In this document: positions 17,214-28,517 of the stretch, one piece after another | Numbering within the stretch: the stretch's first letter is position 1 | Layout: each line of letters begins with the position of its first letter | NCBI GenBank assembly: GCA_900102235.1 | Contig: FMVL01000004.1 | Span: 56,692 to 120,691 of the forward strand | Reading direction: 5' to 3' | DNA length: 64,000 nt | From: Lachnospiraceae bacterium XBB2008 | GTDB lineage: Bacteria; Bacillota; Clostridia; Lachnospirales; Lachnospiraceae | The notes under the pieces: model-generated | The model's input: only the letters and a program-made list of their open reading frames with translations | Told to the model about the DNA's origin: nothing | Databases searched by the model: none | Made by a program: the position numbers and the translations under genes

Positions 17214-18083
17214 TTACTTTTTCCTGGTTGCTTTAAGGATATCGTCTTTAAGTTCCAAAGTCTTATTCTTCATTCTGGAAGATATATTTCTGTTAGTCAG
17301 CAGGCTGCCAACGAGTTTGGCGGCCTGTTCGTATTTTCCGAACTCCACGGACAGAGCTGCGATCAGATAATCCAACGTCATATCATCCATACCGCATATG
17401 GGCGGAGTGTCGGTAGCACGCGCGGTTACGAAGCCCTCAAGTGCGTTCTCGAGGAAATCCCTCTCCATTGTCCTGGTCCGCTCGTACTCTTCCTGATAGT
17501 CAGCCGCATCGGGGTCGAGATTCTCCGCACGACTCCTTAGAGTCCATCCGGCTCTTAAGCAGATATAAGCCTTTTCGGCGGGTTTAGCCTGCTTGACCAT
17601 GGCATTGGCCAGCGCCATCTGATATCTCTCAAGTGCCTGATCAAAAGAATATGTATCATCGGTATACTTTTTCGAGACGAAGTTAACCGATATCCCTTCT
17701 TTGATACGCTTGCGCTGTGCATCGGTGATCCCCTGCCAGTATCTGGTGATGGAAGCACATCCGCAGGTGGGACACATGACCACATCATATTTAAGAGGCT
17801 CGATATTCTCATATCTGGGTCTTAGATCCCTGTCGGTGCCGGTCAGCCTTGCCCTGTTTGCTTTAACCGTCAGAGCCTTAAATTCCTTATTGCAGACCGG
17901 GCAGGTATAACTTTTTTCAAAAACATAATCCGACTCTTTGATCTCGGGAGCGGCAGGCTTAGCCGGGGCTGCAGGCTTCTCTTCGGGAATCTCCTCTTCT
18001 TCGTCCTTGACCGGAGGAGCATAGAGATCCATATCTTCAAAATTGCCAAGGCCCAATCCATTCAATCCTGACAATAATCCCAT
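17214..18083 (-). CDS. DUF2225 family protein
   Basis: A 289-residue soluble protein. After an acidic, Pro/Ala-rich N-terminus (20-45) comes a zinc-ribbon-like region, CPVC (about 61-64) and CPTCG (about 104-107), then a helical TPR-like half (FDQALERYQMALANAM, AGWTLRSRAENLD, DYLIAALSVEFGKYEQAAKLVG). This layout is typical of DUF2225 (PF09986), whose role is unknown. AGGAGAT precedes the ATG. It follows glnS by 17 bp and is probably the last gene of the purine/glnS operon. Confidence 0.85.
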   Translation of the reverse strand: MGLLSGLNGLGLGNFEDMDLYAPPVKDEEEEIPEEKPAAPAKPAAPEIKESDYVFEKSYTCPVCNKEFKALTVKANRARLTGTDRDLRPRYENIEPLKYDVVMCPTCGCASITRYWQGITDAQRKRIKEGISVNFVSKKYTDDTYSFDQALERYQMALANAMVKQAKPAEKAYICLRAGWTLRSRAENLDPDAADYQEEYERTRTMERDFLENALEGFVTARATDTPPICGMDDMTLDYLIAALSVEFGKYEQAAKLVGSLLTNRNISSRMKNKTLELKDDILKATRKK

Positions 18084-18100
18084 ATCGATATCTCCTGTTA

Positions 18101-19819
18101 TTAATCCTTCTTAGGCAGAACAAAAGAACTCTTGAGCGATACGATCCTGTTAAACACGGGTTCACCCGGCTTCGAATCCTTATAATCCACGGTGAAGAAT
18201 CCCTGTCTTACGAACTGGAAGCTCTCATATGCTTTTGCATCCTTAAGAGAAGGCTCAACGAAACAGTTATCCAGAGTCGTAAGTGAATTGGGGTTCAGGT
18301 TCAGACTTCCGTCTTCGTTGTATACGCCCTTTTCCTCATCGATGATGTTCTCATACAGACGGACTGTGCACTTAAGTGCGGTAGCGGCGTTGACCCAGTG
18401 AATGGTTCCCTTGACTTTACGTCCGTCGGGAGAGTTGCCGCCCTTGGATTCTGGATCATATGTGCAGTGGATCACAGTTACGTTGCCGTCAGCGTCTTTT
18501 TCAAAAGAAGTACAGGTCACGAAATATGCGTTCATTAATCGTACTTCATTGCCGGGGAACAGACGGAAGTATTTCTTCGGAGGCTCCTCCATGAAATCTT
18601 CCCTGTCGATATAGAGTTCGCGGCTGAACGGCACCTTACGCATGCCGAGGCTCTCATTCTCGAGATTATTCTGAACCTCAAGTTCCTCGGTCACCCCTTC
18701 GGGATAATTGTCGATGATCAGCTTAACGGGATCAAGGACAGCCATCACACGGGGCCTCTTGACCTTTAAGTCTTCACGGATGCAGTACTCGAGCATGGAA
18801 TACTCAGCCGAAGCATTTGCCTTGGACACACCGCAGAGCTCTACGAACATCTGGATCGATTCAGGTGTAAAACCGCGGCGGCGGAGTGCTGCTATGGATA
18901 CGAGCCTCGGATCATCCCAGCCGTCTACGATGCCGTCTTCAACGAGTTTCTTGATGTATCTCTTGCCGGTAACGACATTGGTCAGGTACATCTTGGCGAA
19001 CTCGGTCTGCTTGGGTGCTTCATTCGGAGCGTTCTTGTATCCGGTCTCGATCAGAACCCAGTCATAAAGCGGTCTGTGGTCCTCAAACTCAAGTGTACAT
19101 ATGGAGTTCGTGATACCCTCGATCGCATCCTCGATCGGATGTGCATAGTCATACATCGGATATATGCACCATTTGTCACCGGTATTGTGGTGAGTCATGT
19201 GGGCAACACGATAGATGATCGGGTCACGCATGTTGATATTTGCTGCGGCCATATCGATCTTCGCACGAAGCGTCTTCTCTCCGTCCGCATACTCGCCGTT
19301 CTTCATCTTTTCAAAAAGCTCGAGGTTCTCCTCAACGCTCCTGTTTCTCGATGGATCGTCCTTTCCGGGCTCGGTCAGGGTACCTCTGTACTCTCTGATC
19401 TCGTCCGCGGTCAGATCCGATACATAAGCCTTGCCCTTTTTTATCAGGGTTATGGCGCCTTCATACATCTTGTCGAAGTAATCCGATGCGAAGAAAAGTC
19501 TGTCTTCGAAATCGGCTCCGAGCCACTTGACATCAGCCTTGATGGACTCGACGAACTCTGTCTTTTCCTTGGTGGGATTCGTATCGTCAAAACGCAGATT
19601 GAACTTCCCGCCGTATTCTTTGGCAAGGCCGTAGTTTAAAAGTATGCTCTTCGCATGTCCTATATGAAGATATCCGTTGGGTTCGGGCGGGAAACGGGTG
19701 TTTACAGTATCGTATACCCCTTCCTTTAAATCCTCGTCGATCATACGCTGTATGAAATTACGCGAATCGGACTGCTCTTTTACCTCTTCGGTTGTGTTAG
19801 CGGGACTGATCTCACTCAT
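18101..19819 (-). CDS. glnS: Glutaminyl-tRNA synthetase
   Basis: A 572-residue class I synthetase. The ATP site HIGH is in [11 protein letters not shown], with RFPPEPNG and RFDDTNP as in GlnRS. The second catalytic loop, normally MSKRK, reads VTGKRY (in [12 protein letters not shown]), so the KMSKS-type Ser is Gly. The C-terminal anticodon-binding beta-barrels are complete. AAGGAG-like GGAGAAAG lies ahead of the ATG. Because GatCAB is also encoded (30-33 kb), this organism appears to charge tRNA-Gln directly and use GatCAB mainly for Asn-tRNA (inference). The gene sits 21 bp after the AICAR transformylase gene. Confidence 0.95.
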   Translation of the reverse strand: MSEISPANTTEEVKEQSDSRNFIQRMIDEDLKEGVYDTVNTRFPPEPNGYLHIGHAKSILLNYGLAKEYGGKFNLRFDDTNPTKEKTEFVESIKADVKWLGADFEDRLFFASDYFDKMYEGAITLIKKGKAYVSDLTADEIREYRGTLTEPGKDDPSRNRSVEENLELFEKMKNGEYADGEKTLRAKIDMAAANINMRDPIIYRVAHMTHHNTGDKWCIYPMYDYAHPIEDAIEGITNSICTLEFEDHRPLYDWVLIETGYKNAPNEAPKQTEFAKMYLTNVVTGKRYIKKLVEDGIVDGWDDPRLVSIAALRRRGFTPESIQMFVELCGVSKANASAEYSMLEYCIREDLKVKRPRVMAVLDPVKLIIDNYPEGVTEELEVQNNLENESLGMRKVPFSRELYIDREDFMEEPPKKYFRLFPGNEVRLMNAYFVTCTSFEKDADGNVTVIHCTYDPESKGGNSPDGRKVKGTIHWVNAATALKCTVRLYENIIDEEKGVYNEDGSLNLNPNSLTTLDNCFVEPSLKDAKAYESFQFVRQGFFTVDYKDSKPGEPVFNRIVSLKSSFVLPKKD

Positions 19820-19840
19820 CTTGTTCTTTCTCCATTATCA

Positions 19841-21019
19841 TCAATGATGGAACAGCCTGATGCCGGTGAAGCACATCACCATGTCATACTTATCAGCTGT
19901 CTCTATCACGTTATCATCCCTGACGGAACCGCCGGGTTGTGCTATATATTTTACTCCACTCTTATGAGCTCTTTCAACATTGTCACCGAACGGGAAAAAT
20001 GCGTCCGAGCCGAGTGTCACATCAGTCATCTTATCGAGCCAAGCCCTCTTGGCTTCACGCGTGAACACCTCGGGACGTACCTTGAATGTTTTCTGCCAGA
20101 CATCATCGCCCAGAACATCCATGTACTCCTCACCGATATAGAGATCGATCGCATTATCTCTGTCGGCTCTGCCTATGGAATCCACAAACTGCAGCCCCAG
20201 AACCTGAGGCGACTGTCTTAAGAACCAGTTGTCGGCCTTGCTGCCCGCAAGTCTCGTACAGTGGATCCTGGACTGCTGGCCTGCGCCTATTCCTATGGCC
20301 TGACCGTCCTTTACATAGCACACGGAGTTGGACTGAGTATACTTAAGTGTGATCATCGCGATCGCCATATCTATGCGGGCCTGCTCGGTGATCTCCTTAT
20401 TCTTCGTAACTATATTGGAAAAAAGAGCATCATCGATCTTCAGCTCGTTTCTGCCCTGCTCAAAAGTCACGCCGTAAACCTGCTTGCGCTCAACGGGAGC
20501 GGGTGTATAGTTTTCATCTATCTGAAGCACACAGTAGTTGCCTTTCTTCTTGGCGGAAAGGATCTTAAGCGCCTCATCATCATATCCGGGAGCGATCACG
20601 CCGTCGGAAACCTCGGGTTTGATCAGCATGGCGGTAGCTACATCGCACACATCCGACAGAGAAATGAAATCTCCGAAGGAGCTCATGCGGTCTGCGCCGC
20701 GTGCTCTCGCATATGCGCAGGCGAGCGGTGAAAGCTCGGCATCATCCGCAACCCAGTAGATTTTCTTCTCAACATCACTCAAAGGCTGTCCCACAGCGGC
20801 ACCTGCGGGTGATACATGCTTAAAACTCGTAGCGGCGGGAAGTCCGGTCGCGATCTTAAGTTCTTTGACCAGCTGGAATCCGTTTAAAGCATCGAGCAGA
20901 TTGATATAACCGGGTCTGCCGTTAAGCACGATGATGGGGAGGTCAGAGCCGTCCTCCATGTAAACCCTTGAAGGCTTCTGATTCGGGTTACAGCCGTATT
21001 TCAACTCTAATTCTTGCAT
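19841..21019 (-). CDS. AICAR transformylase (PurH domain without IMP cyclohydrolase)
   Basis: A 392-residue stand-alone phosphoribosylaminoimidazolecarboxamide formyltransferase, which uses 10-formyl-THF in the penultimate step to IMP. Recognisable blocks are [42 protein letters not shown] and [10 protein letters not shown], the active region with the Lys-His pair of the family. The IMP cyclohydrolase domain normally at the N-terminus of PurH is absent; the next gene upstream supplies that activity. AGGAGAT precedes the ATG. Confidence 0.93.
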   Translation of the reverse strand: MQELELKYGCNPNQKPSRVYMEDGSDLPIIVLNGRPGYINLLDALNGFQLVKELKIATGLPAATSFKHVSPAGAAVGQPLSDVEKKIYWVADDAELSPLACAYARARGADRMSSFGDFISLSDVCDVATAMLIKPEVSDGVIAPGYDDEALKILSAKKKGNYCVLQIDENYTPAPVERKQVYGVTFEQGRNELKIDDALFSNIVTKNKEITEQARIDMAIAMITLKYTQSNSVCYVKDGQAIGIGAGQQSRIHCTRLAGSKADNWFLRQSPQVLGLQFVDSIGRADRDNAIDLYIGEEYMDVLGDDVWQKTFKVRPEVFTREAKRAWLDKMTDVTLGSDAFFPFGDNVERAHKSGVKYIAQPGGSVRDDNVIETADKYDMVMCFTGIRLFHH

Positions 21020-21045
21020 TTATTTATCTCCTGAAAAAAATTATT

Positions 21046-21756
21046 TTACTGATGGCGATTAACTATACGAGTTTCGTATGTTCCATCTGATATCTTGATA
21101 TATCTCACGAACAGCGAAACCTTGTTATCTTCGTTGAGTGCATTCCAAAGTTTCTCGGTGAGTGCGTCGATATCATCTGCGATCTCCACACGGACAGGCT
21201 CGCCCTCAAAACTGGGAAGCGGATCACCGTCTCCGACATAAGTGTGGATGATGCGGCCTTCGCCTGCGATGGGGTTCTCGTATGCATATGTATATCTGTC
21301 GCATCCCGAAGCATCGGCGTTACTCTTAAGGATGGACAGAGCGAAATTGTAGTTTGATTCGTTTACATCGATAACACCCGATATTCTGGGAGTATAATTC
21401 GGTGCATCGGGCTCATACTCGCGCTCGCGTAAACTCTGCTCGAATGTCAGACCGTCAGCAAGTCCGTCAAAGACTGTGTCTGTCTGATCGCCGTTGGTCA
21501 CGATCGTGTACTTGCCGTATACGCGAACAGGTGCGTATATGATAAGGCTGGGATCCGACAGGAGTGCGGGATCATATGCTTCGGTACGGATGCCCATGCC
21601 GTCCTCTATGAAAATGCGGTTACGGCTGTTGGTGCTGCGCCCCATGATAAAATATGCGGTCACGGCATAATCTCCGTCGGCGCTTCTTCCGATCAAGATA
21701 CCGCGGCCTGGATATACATTGGAGTTCAGATAGTCGAATACGTTTTGCTTGTTCAT
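21046..21756 (-). CDS. IMP cyclohydrolase, PurO type
   Basis: A 236-residue protein of the IMP cyclohydrolase family first known from archaea (PF07826). The N-terminal signature YPGRGILIGRS and AYFIMGRSTNSRNRIF is distinctive. It closes the FAICAR ring to give IMP, complementing the cyclohydrolase-less transformylase directly downstream. AGGAGAAAT precedes the ATG, which overlaps the TAA of the GGDEF-EAL gene by one base, so it is translationally coupled to a c-di-GMP enzyme. Confidence 0.9.
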   Translation of the reverse strand: MNKQNVFDYLNSNVYPGRGILIGRSADGDYAVTAYFIMGRSTNSRNRIFIEDGMGIRTEAYDPALLSDPSLIIYAPVRVYGKYTIVTNGDQTDTVFDGLADGLTFEQSLREREYEPDAPNYTPRISGVIDVNESNYNFALSILKSNADASGCDRYTYAYENPIAGEGRIIHTYVGDGDPLPSFEGEPVRVEIADDIDALTEKLWNALNEDNKVSLFVRYIKISDGTYETRIVNRHQ

Positions 21757-24422
21757 TATAAATATTTCTCCTCAAATAATTTCTGCGGAAGAGGTCTGTC
21801 GAAGTAGAAGCCCTGAACCATGCGCACGTCCATGTCGGACAGCACGTTGAACTGCTCCACGGTCTCGATCCCCTCCACGCATATGCTCATATCTATCGTG
21901 CTTGCCAGCTGTGATATATATCTTACAAATGACTGTGAATATGCATCACGTGCCAGTTCGCGCACGAATGACTGATCAACCTTGATCACATCGATGGGCA
22001 GTTCCCTGATGTGGTTGAGTGATGAATAGCCGGTACCGAAATCGTCCAGCGCGATCCTGCAGCCGAGCCCTTTGATTGCGGCAAGGACCTCCTTCATCTT
22101 GTTCATATCATTGATGGCCAGATTCTCGGTAACTTCCAGCGTCAGATTGTGAGGATTGATCCCCGTATCCTCAACCGTTGTCTTGACAACCTGGACTATG
22201 TCGGGCTGGATCAGCTGGACCACCGACAGATTAACATTAACCTTATAATTCGGGTGTCCGTGATCATTCCAGTATTTACAGGTCTCACAAGCCTTGCGAA
22301 GGACATGCGCACCGATCGGGATGATGAGTCCCAGGTATTCCGCAAAAGGAATGAAGTCAGCCGGCGACATGAATCCGAGTCCGGGAGAATCCCATCTGAC
22401 GAGTGCTTCCGCACCCACGCAGGGAGTTCCGTCCAGTTGGATGTCCATGATGGGCTGATAGTATACGAGGAATTCTTCGTAGCCGTTCTTGCCGGCTTCC
22501 CTCATGTATTTTTCCATGTCGAGGCGCTTGCTGGACTGGCTGTCCATATCGCTGTTGTAGACAGCGACCTTGTTCTTGCCGCCCTTCTTGGCCTCGTACA
22601 TCGTAATATCCGCTTTTTTGATCAGTTCCTGTATCTGAGTACCTTCCTCGGGGAAAGATACAACACCCATACTCATCGTACAGTAGTAATCGGCATCCTT
22701 AAGGAACCACGGTCTGTTGAATATGGCTTTGATATCGGTGACTATGCGGTCAAGATCGTGATATGACTCGGGAGGGATGATGATGACGAACTCGTCACCG
22801 CCCATTCGATAGCAGGTCTCTTCTACACCGGGTACTCTGGCAAAACTGTGAGCTATGGCCTGCAGGAGCACATCACCGTACTGGTGACCGAGTCCGTCGT
22901 TGATATGCTTGAAATCATCCAGATCCAGATACAGGATCGCACCGTGTTTTCCTTCGGAAACGGCACTGTCCACGAACTTGGACAGATCCCTTTCGCAGCA
23001 CATGCGGTTATAGAGTCCTGTCAGGAAGTCGGTATATGCAAGCTGCTCTATCTTCTTCTGGTTTTTCTTTTTCTCAGTGATATCAAGGATAGCGCACATC
23101 AGCGAAGGCGACTGGCCCATCCAGATGATGTGTGAATAGTAAAGTTCATAGTATTCGTCGCGCTGGGGATTGTAGATCTCGATGCAGCCCGAATCGCTGC
23201 CCGCAGGTATCTGCGACTCAAAGATGCGTTCGAGAGGCTTATCCTCGGTCCTGTCATACTTCACTTCCGAAGTGAAGTTGGCGATCATGGTCTTGTTGGT
23301 GAACTGCAGTATGCCGGTCTTGATCTCACGGACATAGATGGATGTTCCGACATTATCGAGGGACGCCCTCACGCTCTCAAAAGAGCCCGCGATATTGATC
23401 TCGTATCTCCTGCGCTCGATGATGGATTCCAGGATCCTGGTCGCATCAGTTAAGAAGTTGATCTCATCAACGGTCCAGTATCTGTCGCTTGAACTCTCAT
23501 CATAGCAGGCGTACATATATGCCGGTCGATCGGAGGATTTGATCGGAACGATGACCATGGCATTGATGCCGATGGCCTCCATCTCATGAACCCATTCGGC
23601 ACTGATAACGCCTGAGCCCGTGGATACAGCCTGTACCTTGGATCCTGCCAGGAAAGTATATCTGGGAAGATCCCTGCTCCTGTCAAATCTCGGAACCATG
23701 CCCGGAGCATACCACTCGGCCATGATGTCCATCAGGCCTTTGTCGTGTATATTGGTGATGTATATATGCGCACTGCTCAAGCCCAGGTATTCACCCACGA
23801 TCTTAAGTGCACTGACTGCCAGAGACTCAACTATCTCATCACGGTCCATGAGCTGCACGATCGCAGTCATGACCTCGCTTCGTCTGAGTGCTTCATTCAG
23901 TTCGGCTTCGGAATACTTGTTGCGGCGGTTCTGCGCCTCCGCATTTACGGCAGAAAGCCGGATGGTGGTCTGATACAGACAGGTCTCACGGATCAGATCC
24001 AGTGAATCCTGGAGTTTATCGTAAGTGATGACCCTGGAAAAGCCTTCTACGGGGTCTTTTATGTAATTCGGATTCGATTCATAATCGGAAATGACTCCGA
24101 TGACTACCCAAGTCAACAGTGCCTGGCCGTTCACGCGGACCGTGGTAAGTCCGAACTTTACATTGGGGATATCCGTATCCTCTATGACCTGGTCTTCCAA
24201 GCTGCTCTGTGTAAGTCTGAAAAATATATCCGCAACCCTGTCGGGAGAAATGAACTCCATCAGGCGCTCAACTTCCGCTTTGGGACCGCTGGCATCCGTT
24301 ACAGGAACACCCGCAGAGTCCAGACAGTAAGCATATAAGCCAACTGCCCGGGAGAAGCTGTCCTGGAGCTGCGCGATATATTCGATATCGATTATACTGT
24401 CTCTGCCTCTGTTGATCTGCAT
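21756..24422 (-). CDS. GGDEF-EAL c-di-GMP enzyme with PocR-like, GAF and PAS-like domains
   Basis: An 888-residue cytosolic signalling protein. Order: PocR-like ligand domain (about 8-155), coiled linker, GAF (190-340), PAS-like (345-455), GGDEF (460-620, intact GGDEF at 541-545, no RxxD I-site), and EAL (640-888) with EAL (672-674), EVTEN and DDFGTGYSS. Both cyclase and phosphodiesterase sites look intact, so the net activity cannot be stated. No membrane segment is seen. It lies between guaB (40 bp upstream) and purO (1-bp overlap), enzymes on the route to its own substrate GTP. The ATG lacks a strong ribosome site. Confidence 0.92.
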   Translation of the reverse strand: MQINRGRDSIIDIEYIAQLQDSFSRAVGLYAYCLDSAGVPVTDASGPKAEVERLMEFISPDRVADIFFRLTQSSLEDQVIEDTDIPNVKFGLTTVRVNGQALLTWVVIGVISDYESNPNYIKDPVEGFSRVITYDKLQDSLDLIRETCLYQTTIRLSAVNAEAQNRRNKYSEAELNEALRRSEVMTAIVQLMDRDEIVESLAVSALKIVGEYLGLSSAHIYITNIHDKGLMDIMAEWYAPGMVPRFDRSRDLPRYTFLAGSKVQAVSTGSGVISAEWVHEMEAIGINAMVIVPIKSSDRPAYMYACYDESSSDRYWTVDEINFLTDATRILESIIERRRYEINIAGSFESVRASLDNVGTSIYVREIKTGILQFTNKTMIANFTSEVKYDRTEDKPLERIFESQIPAGSDSGCIEIYNPQRDEYYELYYSHIIWMGQSPSLMCAILDITEKKKNQKKIEQLAYTDFLTGLYNRMCCERDLSKFVDSAVSEGKHGAILYLDLDDFKHINDGLGHQYGDVLLQAIAHSFARVPGVEETCYRMGGDEFVIIIPPESYHDLDRIVTDIKAIFNRPWFLKDADYYCTMSMGVVSFPEEGTQIQELIKKADITMYEAKKGGKNKVAVYNSDMDSQSSKRLDMEKYMREAGKNGYEEFLVYYQPIMDIQLDGTPCVGAEALVRWDSPGLGFMSPADFIPFAEYLGLIIPIGAHVLRKACETCKYWNDHGHPNYKVNVNLSVVQLIQPDIVQVVKTTVEDTGINPHNLTLEVTENLAINDMNKMKEVLAAIKGLGCRIALDDFGTGYSSLNHIRELPIDVIKVDQSFVRELARDAYSQSFVRYISQLASTIDMSICVEGIETVEQFNVLSDMDVRMVQGFYFDRPLPQKLFEEKYL

Positions 24423-24462
24423 AGTGATAAGTCTTAACTGTTTTCTCAGAAGTAGTTTCGGA

Positions 24463-25938
<1,476 letters not shown>

Positions 25939-25971
25939 CTAAACTCTGTTTATCCCCAATTACATTTATTT

Positions 25972-26018
25972 CGTTAATCCCTGAAATCTTTTCCCTGAAA
26001 TTACGTTAATCCCTGAAA
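25972..26018. repeat. 15-bp direct repeat at a gene's 3' end
   Basis: CGTTAATCCCTGAAA occurs at 25972-25986 and 26004-26018. The second copy contains the stop and last codons of the DUF6106-like gene, so a short duplication has copied the gene's tail into the guaB leader region. Confidence 0.6.
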
Positions 26019-26506
26019 GCCTTTCTCGGAGCCACGTTCATGATCGCGCGGACCATGTCTTCATTCGGCTCGAAGATGAGCATTTCATTGCCCTCATAGT
26101 AAAGCGCGTATCTCGTATCGGGCTGTCCGACTACGCCCGAAGAGCAATCTTTCGGCTTGACCTCGCGTTTACGGTAATTATCCAAGTGATATGAATTCAT
26201 GGGAGCCATCACTTCCATGCGGTCGATCTCGTAGGTCGCAACCCGCTTTCTGCGGCTCTGCCCCATGATCTTGTCTATGGTGATCTCTCTGTCGAGATAG
26301 AGATACTCATATTCGATGAGAACCAGCTGAGAAACAAAATATGCTCCCACGCCGAATACGATTCCGAGGAGCATAGCAACAAAATAACCGAGTAATCCCA
26401 GGAAGATAAAAGCGACTGCGAGCATAATGAGCAGGATCTTTAAGAACTTCATCAGAGTTGAGGGCTTGCGGGCCACCAGACATTCAACATAAGTTTCGCT
26501 ATTCAT
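26006..26506 (-). CDS. DUF6106-like small membrane protein
   Basis: A 166-residue protein starting MNSETYVECLVARK, with two adjacent hydrophobic segments (about 18-60) and a cytosolic half containing YLYLDREITIDKIMGQSRRKRVATYEIDRMEVM. This fits the DUF6106 family of Lachnospiraceae; function unknown. The start is fixed by AAAGGTCGG ahead of this ATG; the longer frame upstream runs across the promoter region of the divergent gene. It is followed by guaB after about 90 bp. Confidence 0.75.
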   Translation of the reverse strand: MNSETYVECLVARKPSTLMKFLKILLIMLAVAFIFLGLLGYFVAMLLGIVFGVGAYFVSQLVLIEYEYLYLDREITIDKIMGQSRRKRVATYEIDRMEVMAPMNSYHLDNYRKREVKPKDCSSGVVGQPDTRYALYYEGNEMLIFEPNEDMVRAIMNVAPRKAFRD

Positions 26507-26662
26507 AACCGACCTTTCATGTGTCATCCCGGACGGGACGAGCCGAATAGATATTTCAATATATTTTACACTATTTTGCCCCTGTATTGATAGTGAAAAA
26601 TGCCTAAAAAAATAAAAATTGAGTAAAATATACAAGGTCCATGTAACCCGCGGCGGATAAGG

Positions 26663-26671
26663 TGGTAAAAT
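26663..26671 (+). promoter_or_regulatory. Extended -10 for the 26721 gene
   Basis: TGGTAAAAT (TGn plus TAAAAT) lies 49 bp before the ATG, with AAGGAG in between. No clear -35 is visible. Confidence 0.4.
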
Positions 26672-26720
26672 GTGACATTGAACGACATCAGAGTCTTTTA
26701 GCTTAATAAGGAGAAAATAC

Positions 26721-27521
26721 ATGGCTACGATCTGGGAAGAGACGAAAAAACAGGGTTCCAAGATGAAAGGACGCCCCTTTAAGGAAAAGATCTCTTATTT
26801 CTGGGAGTATTACAAGATACACACTGTGGTAGGCGCCACCGTGCTGATCCTCGTGATCTCCCTCATCCATGCATGGGCAACCTCCAAGGACTATGCCTTG
26901 AGCATAGTGATGGTAAACTCCATCGCCGGTCAGATCGAGGATATAGATGTCGCATGGAAATCGGACTTAGACGAACGTATCGAGTATGACCCGAAAAAAT
27001 ACGAGATCTACATAGACACGGCCATGATGCTCGGACAGGACAGTGAATCCGCCAGCCAGGAGTATGCCAATCTCCAGAAACTGGCAGCCATGATAAGTGC
27101 CCGGTCCATAGACATATTCATCGCCGATACCGAAAGTTTCGAGCGGTATGCGCAGAACCAATATATGTATGACCTTCGCAATGTCTATACCGAAGAAGAA
27201 CTGCAAAAATACAGCGACATCCTTTATTACACGGATGCCGCCACATTTTCCGATTATTCAGATGATGTCGATCCGAATGCATATCCGGATCAGTCGGTAT
27301 ATATAGTGGATCATCACGATCCCGATTCGATGAAAGATCCCGTTCCGATAGGTTTCTTTGCCGACGACAGCACCGTTGTAGGAAGCTCCGGCGCTTACGC
27401 TTACCTTAATCCCGATGATACTTTCCAGGGCTATCCCAAGGAAGGCGTGTTCGGAATCGTGGTCAATACGGAGAGGCTTGATAACGCTAAGATCGGGGTG
27501 GAGTATCTGGCGGGTAGATGA
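26721..27521 (+). CDS. Single-pass membrane protein, function unknown
   Basis: A 266-residue protein with a short cytosolic N-terminus (FKEKISYFWEYYKIHTVV), one membrane segment (about 36-55) and an acidic, aromatic-rich extracytoplasmic part. The stretches IDIFIADTESFERYA, MYDLRNVYTEEELQKY and FGIVVNTERLDNA recall solute-binding-protein folds, but no family was recognised. AAGGAG precedes the ATG. It is divergent from the DUF6106-like gene, a pairing that may share regulation. Confidence 0.75.
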   Translation: MATIWEETKKQGSKMKGRPFKEKISYFWEYYKIHTVVGATVLILVISLIHAWATSKDYALSIVMVNSIAGQIEDIDVAWKSDLDERIEYDPKKYEIYIDTAMMLGQDSESASQEYANLQKLAAMISARSIDIFIADTESFERYAQNQYMYDLRNVYTEEELQKYSDILYYTDAATFSDYSDDVDPNAYPDQSVYIVDHHDPDSMKDPVPIGFFADDSTVVGSSGAYAYLNPDDTFQGYPKEGVFGIVVNTERLDNAKIGVEYLAGR

Positions 27522-27526
27522 ATCAA

Positions 27527-28420
27527 TTACCCACAATTATATCCCTGAAGTACCAGGCGCAGAAAATCTGTATAATTTTGTAATATCTGAACCGAGATCC
27601 TAAATCCCGAATCATCATGCATCTGAAGGTCATTCTCAGCAGAGCAGGGAAGACATAAAGAAAATGTGTTAAATCCTTTTTTCTTGTATTTCTGCGTCTC
27701 ATCAGGTCCTTTAACTTCCGAAAAAGACTTACATCCTTCTTCCATATACTGTTTTATTCTCTCACTTTGTATATATCTCTCTTCATGACTCTTAGTCTTC
27801 TTTAAGAAATTCCATGAATACCCGGATGTAGCAGCAACATTACATATCTGTTTGATGAATTTCTCGCCTTTAGCATTCCTGAAAATGAAGTCATTCTCTA
27901 TCGTAAAGTCGACGCCATTTTGAAAACCATAGGTAACATCCAAAACAATAACGTTGACATTATCGAATTGGTTTTTCAATTTTCGAGCAACATGCTCAGC
28001 ACCCTCACTATGGTATTCTTCATCTGCCGTAAATACAAACAATACATTTCTTGGCAGCTCCAAAGCTTTCATGAGATACACACAGACTGCATTGGTCGCC
28101 GCATTATCAAAACATCCTTTGATATACTCCGTACGATCATCATAACTCGAGCATTTCTGCAGATTATCAGCATGCGATGAAACCAGAAGTATTTCAGAGA
28201 ATTCCTTCGATAAATTCTCTAAACTATCCTGAGCATAAAGCCTATAGTAATCTTTGCCACTTACCCGTTTGTATTGTGACCCGGAAGACCGGATCTCATC
28301 ATCAATCAACTTCACCCTTTTCAGATCATAGAAAATACCCTCTTCTACTTTTTCAGGAAGATAACATGGTGTATTTTCTATTAGCTTCAACAATCTGATC
28401 AGTTCGTTATTTCTTTGCAT
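27527..28420 (-). CDS. M28/M42-like metallopeptidase-related protein
   Basis: A 297-residue protein with the pattern of zinc aminopeptidases of clan MH: VSSHADN, GCFDNAATNAV (bridging-Asp position) and FTADEEYHSEGAEHV (Glu pair), then VIVLDVTYG and HDDSGF near the end. The order matches M28/M42 enzymes, but the first His-x-Asp is HAD rather than HxD, so activity is uncertain. The start at 28420 (MQRNNELI) has GGGGAT ahead; an ATG 24 nt upstream has none. It is visibly more AT-rich than its neighbours and may be an acquired gene. Confidence 0.65.
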   Translation of the reverse strand: MQRNNELIRLLKLIENTPCYLPEKVEEGIFYDLKRVKLIDDEIRSSGSQYKRVSGKDYYRLYAQDSLENLSKEFSEILLVSSHADNLQKCSSYDDRTEYIKGCFDNAATNAVCVYLMKALELPRNVLFVFTADEEYHSEGAEHVARKLKNQFDNVNVIVLDVTYGFQNGVDFTIENDFIFRNAKGEKFIKQICNVAATSGYSWNFLKKTKSHEERYIQSERIKQYMEEGCKSFSEVKGPDETQKYKKKGFNTFSLCLPCSAENDLQMHDDSGFRISVQILQNYTDFLRLVLQGYNCG

Positions 28421-28517
28421 GGCAATCCCCGTTTTCGATCTCATTTAGAGCATAGAATAGCGTTAAGGAGATGAATTTTTCATAAATCATGATCATTACA
28501 CTCCATTTAGTATTTTA

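Noticed and set aside
26507-26761. Longer N-terminus for the DUF6106-like protein
   Set aside because: It would cross the divergent promoter region; a better ribosome site precedes the inner ATG.
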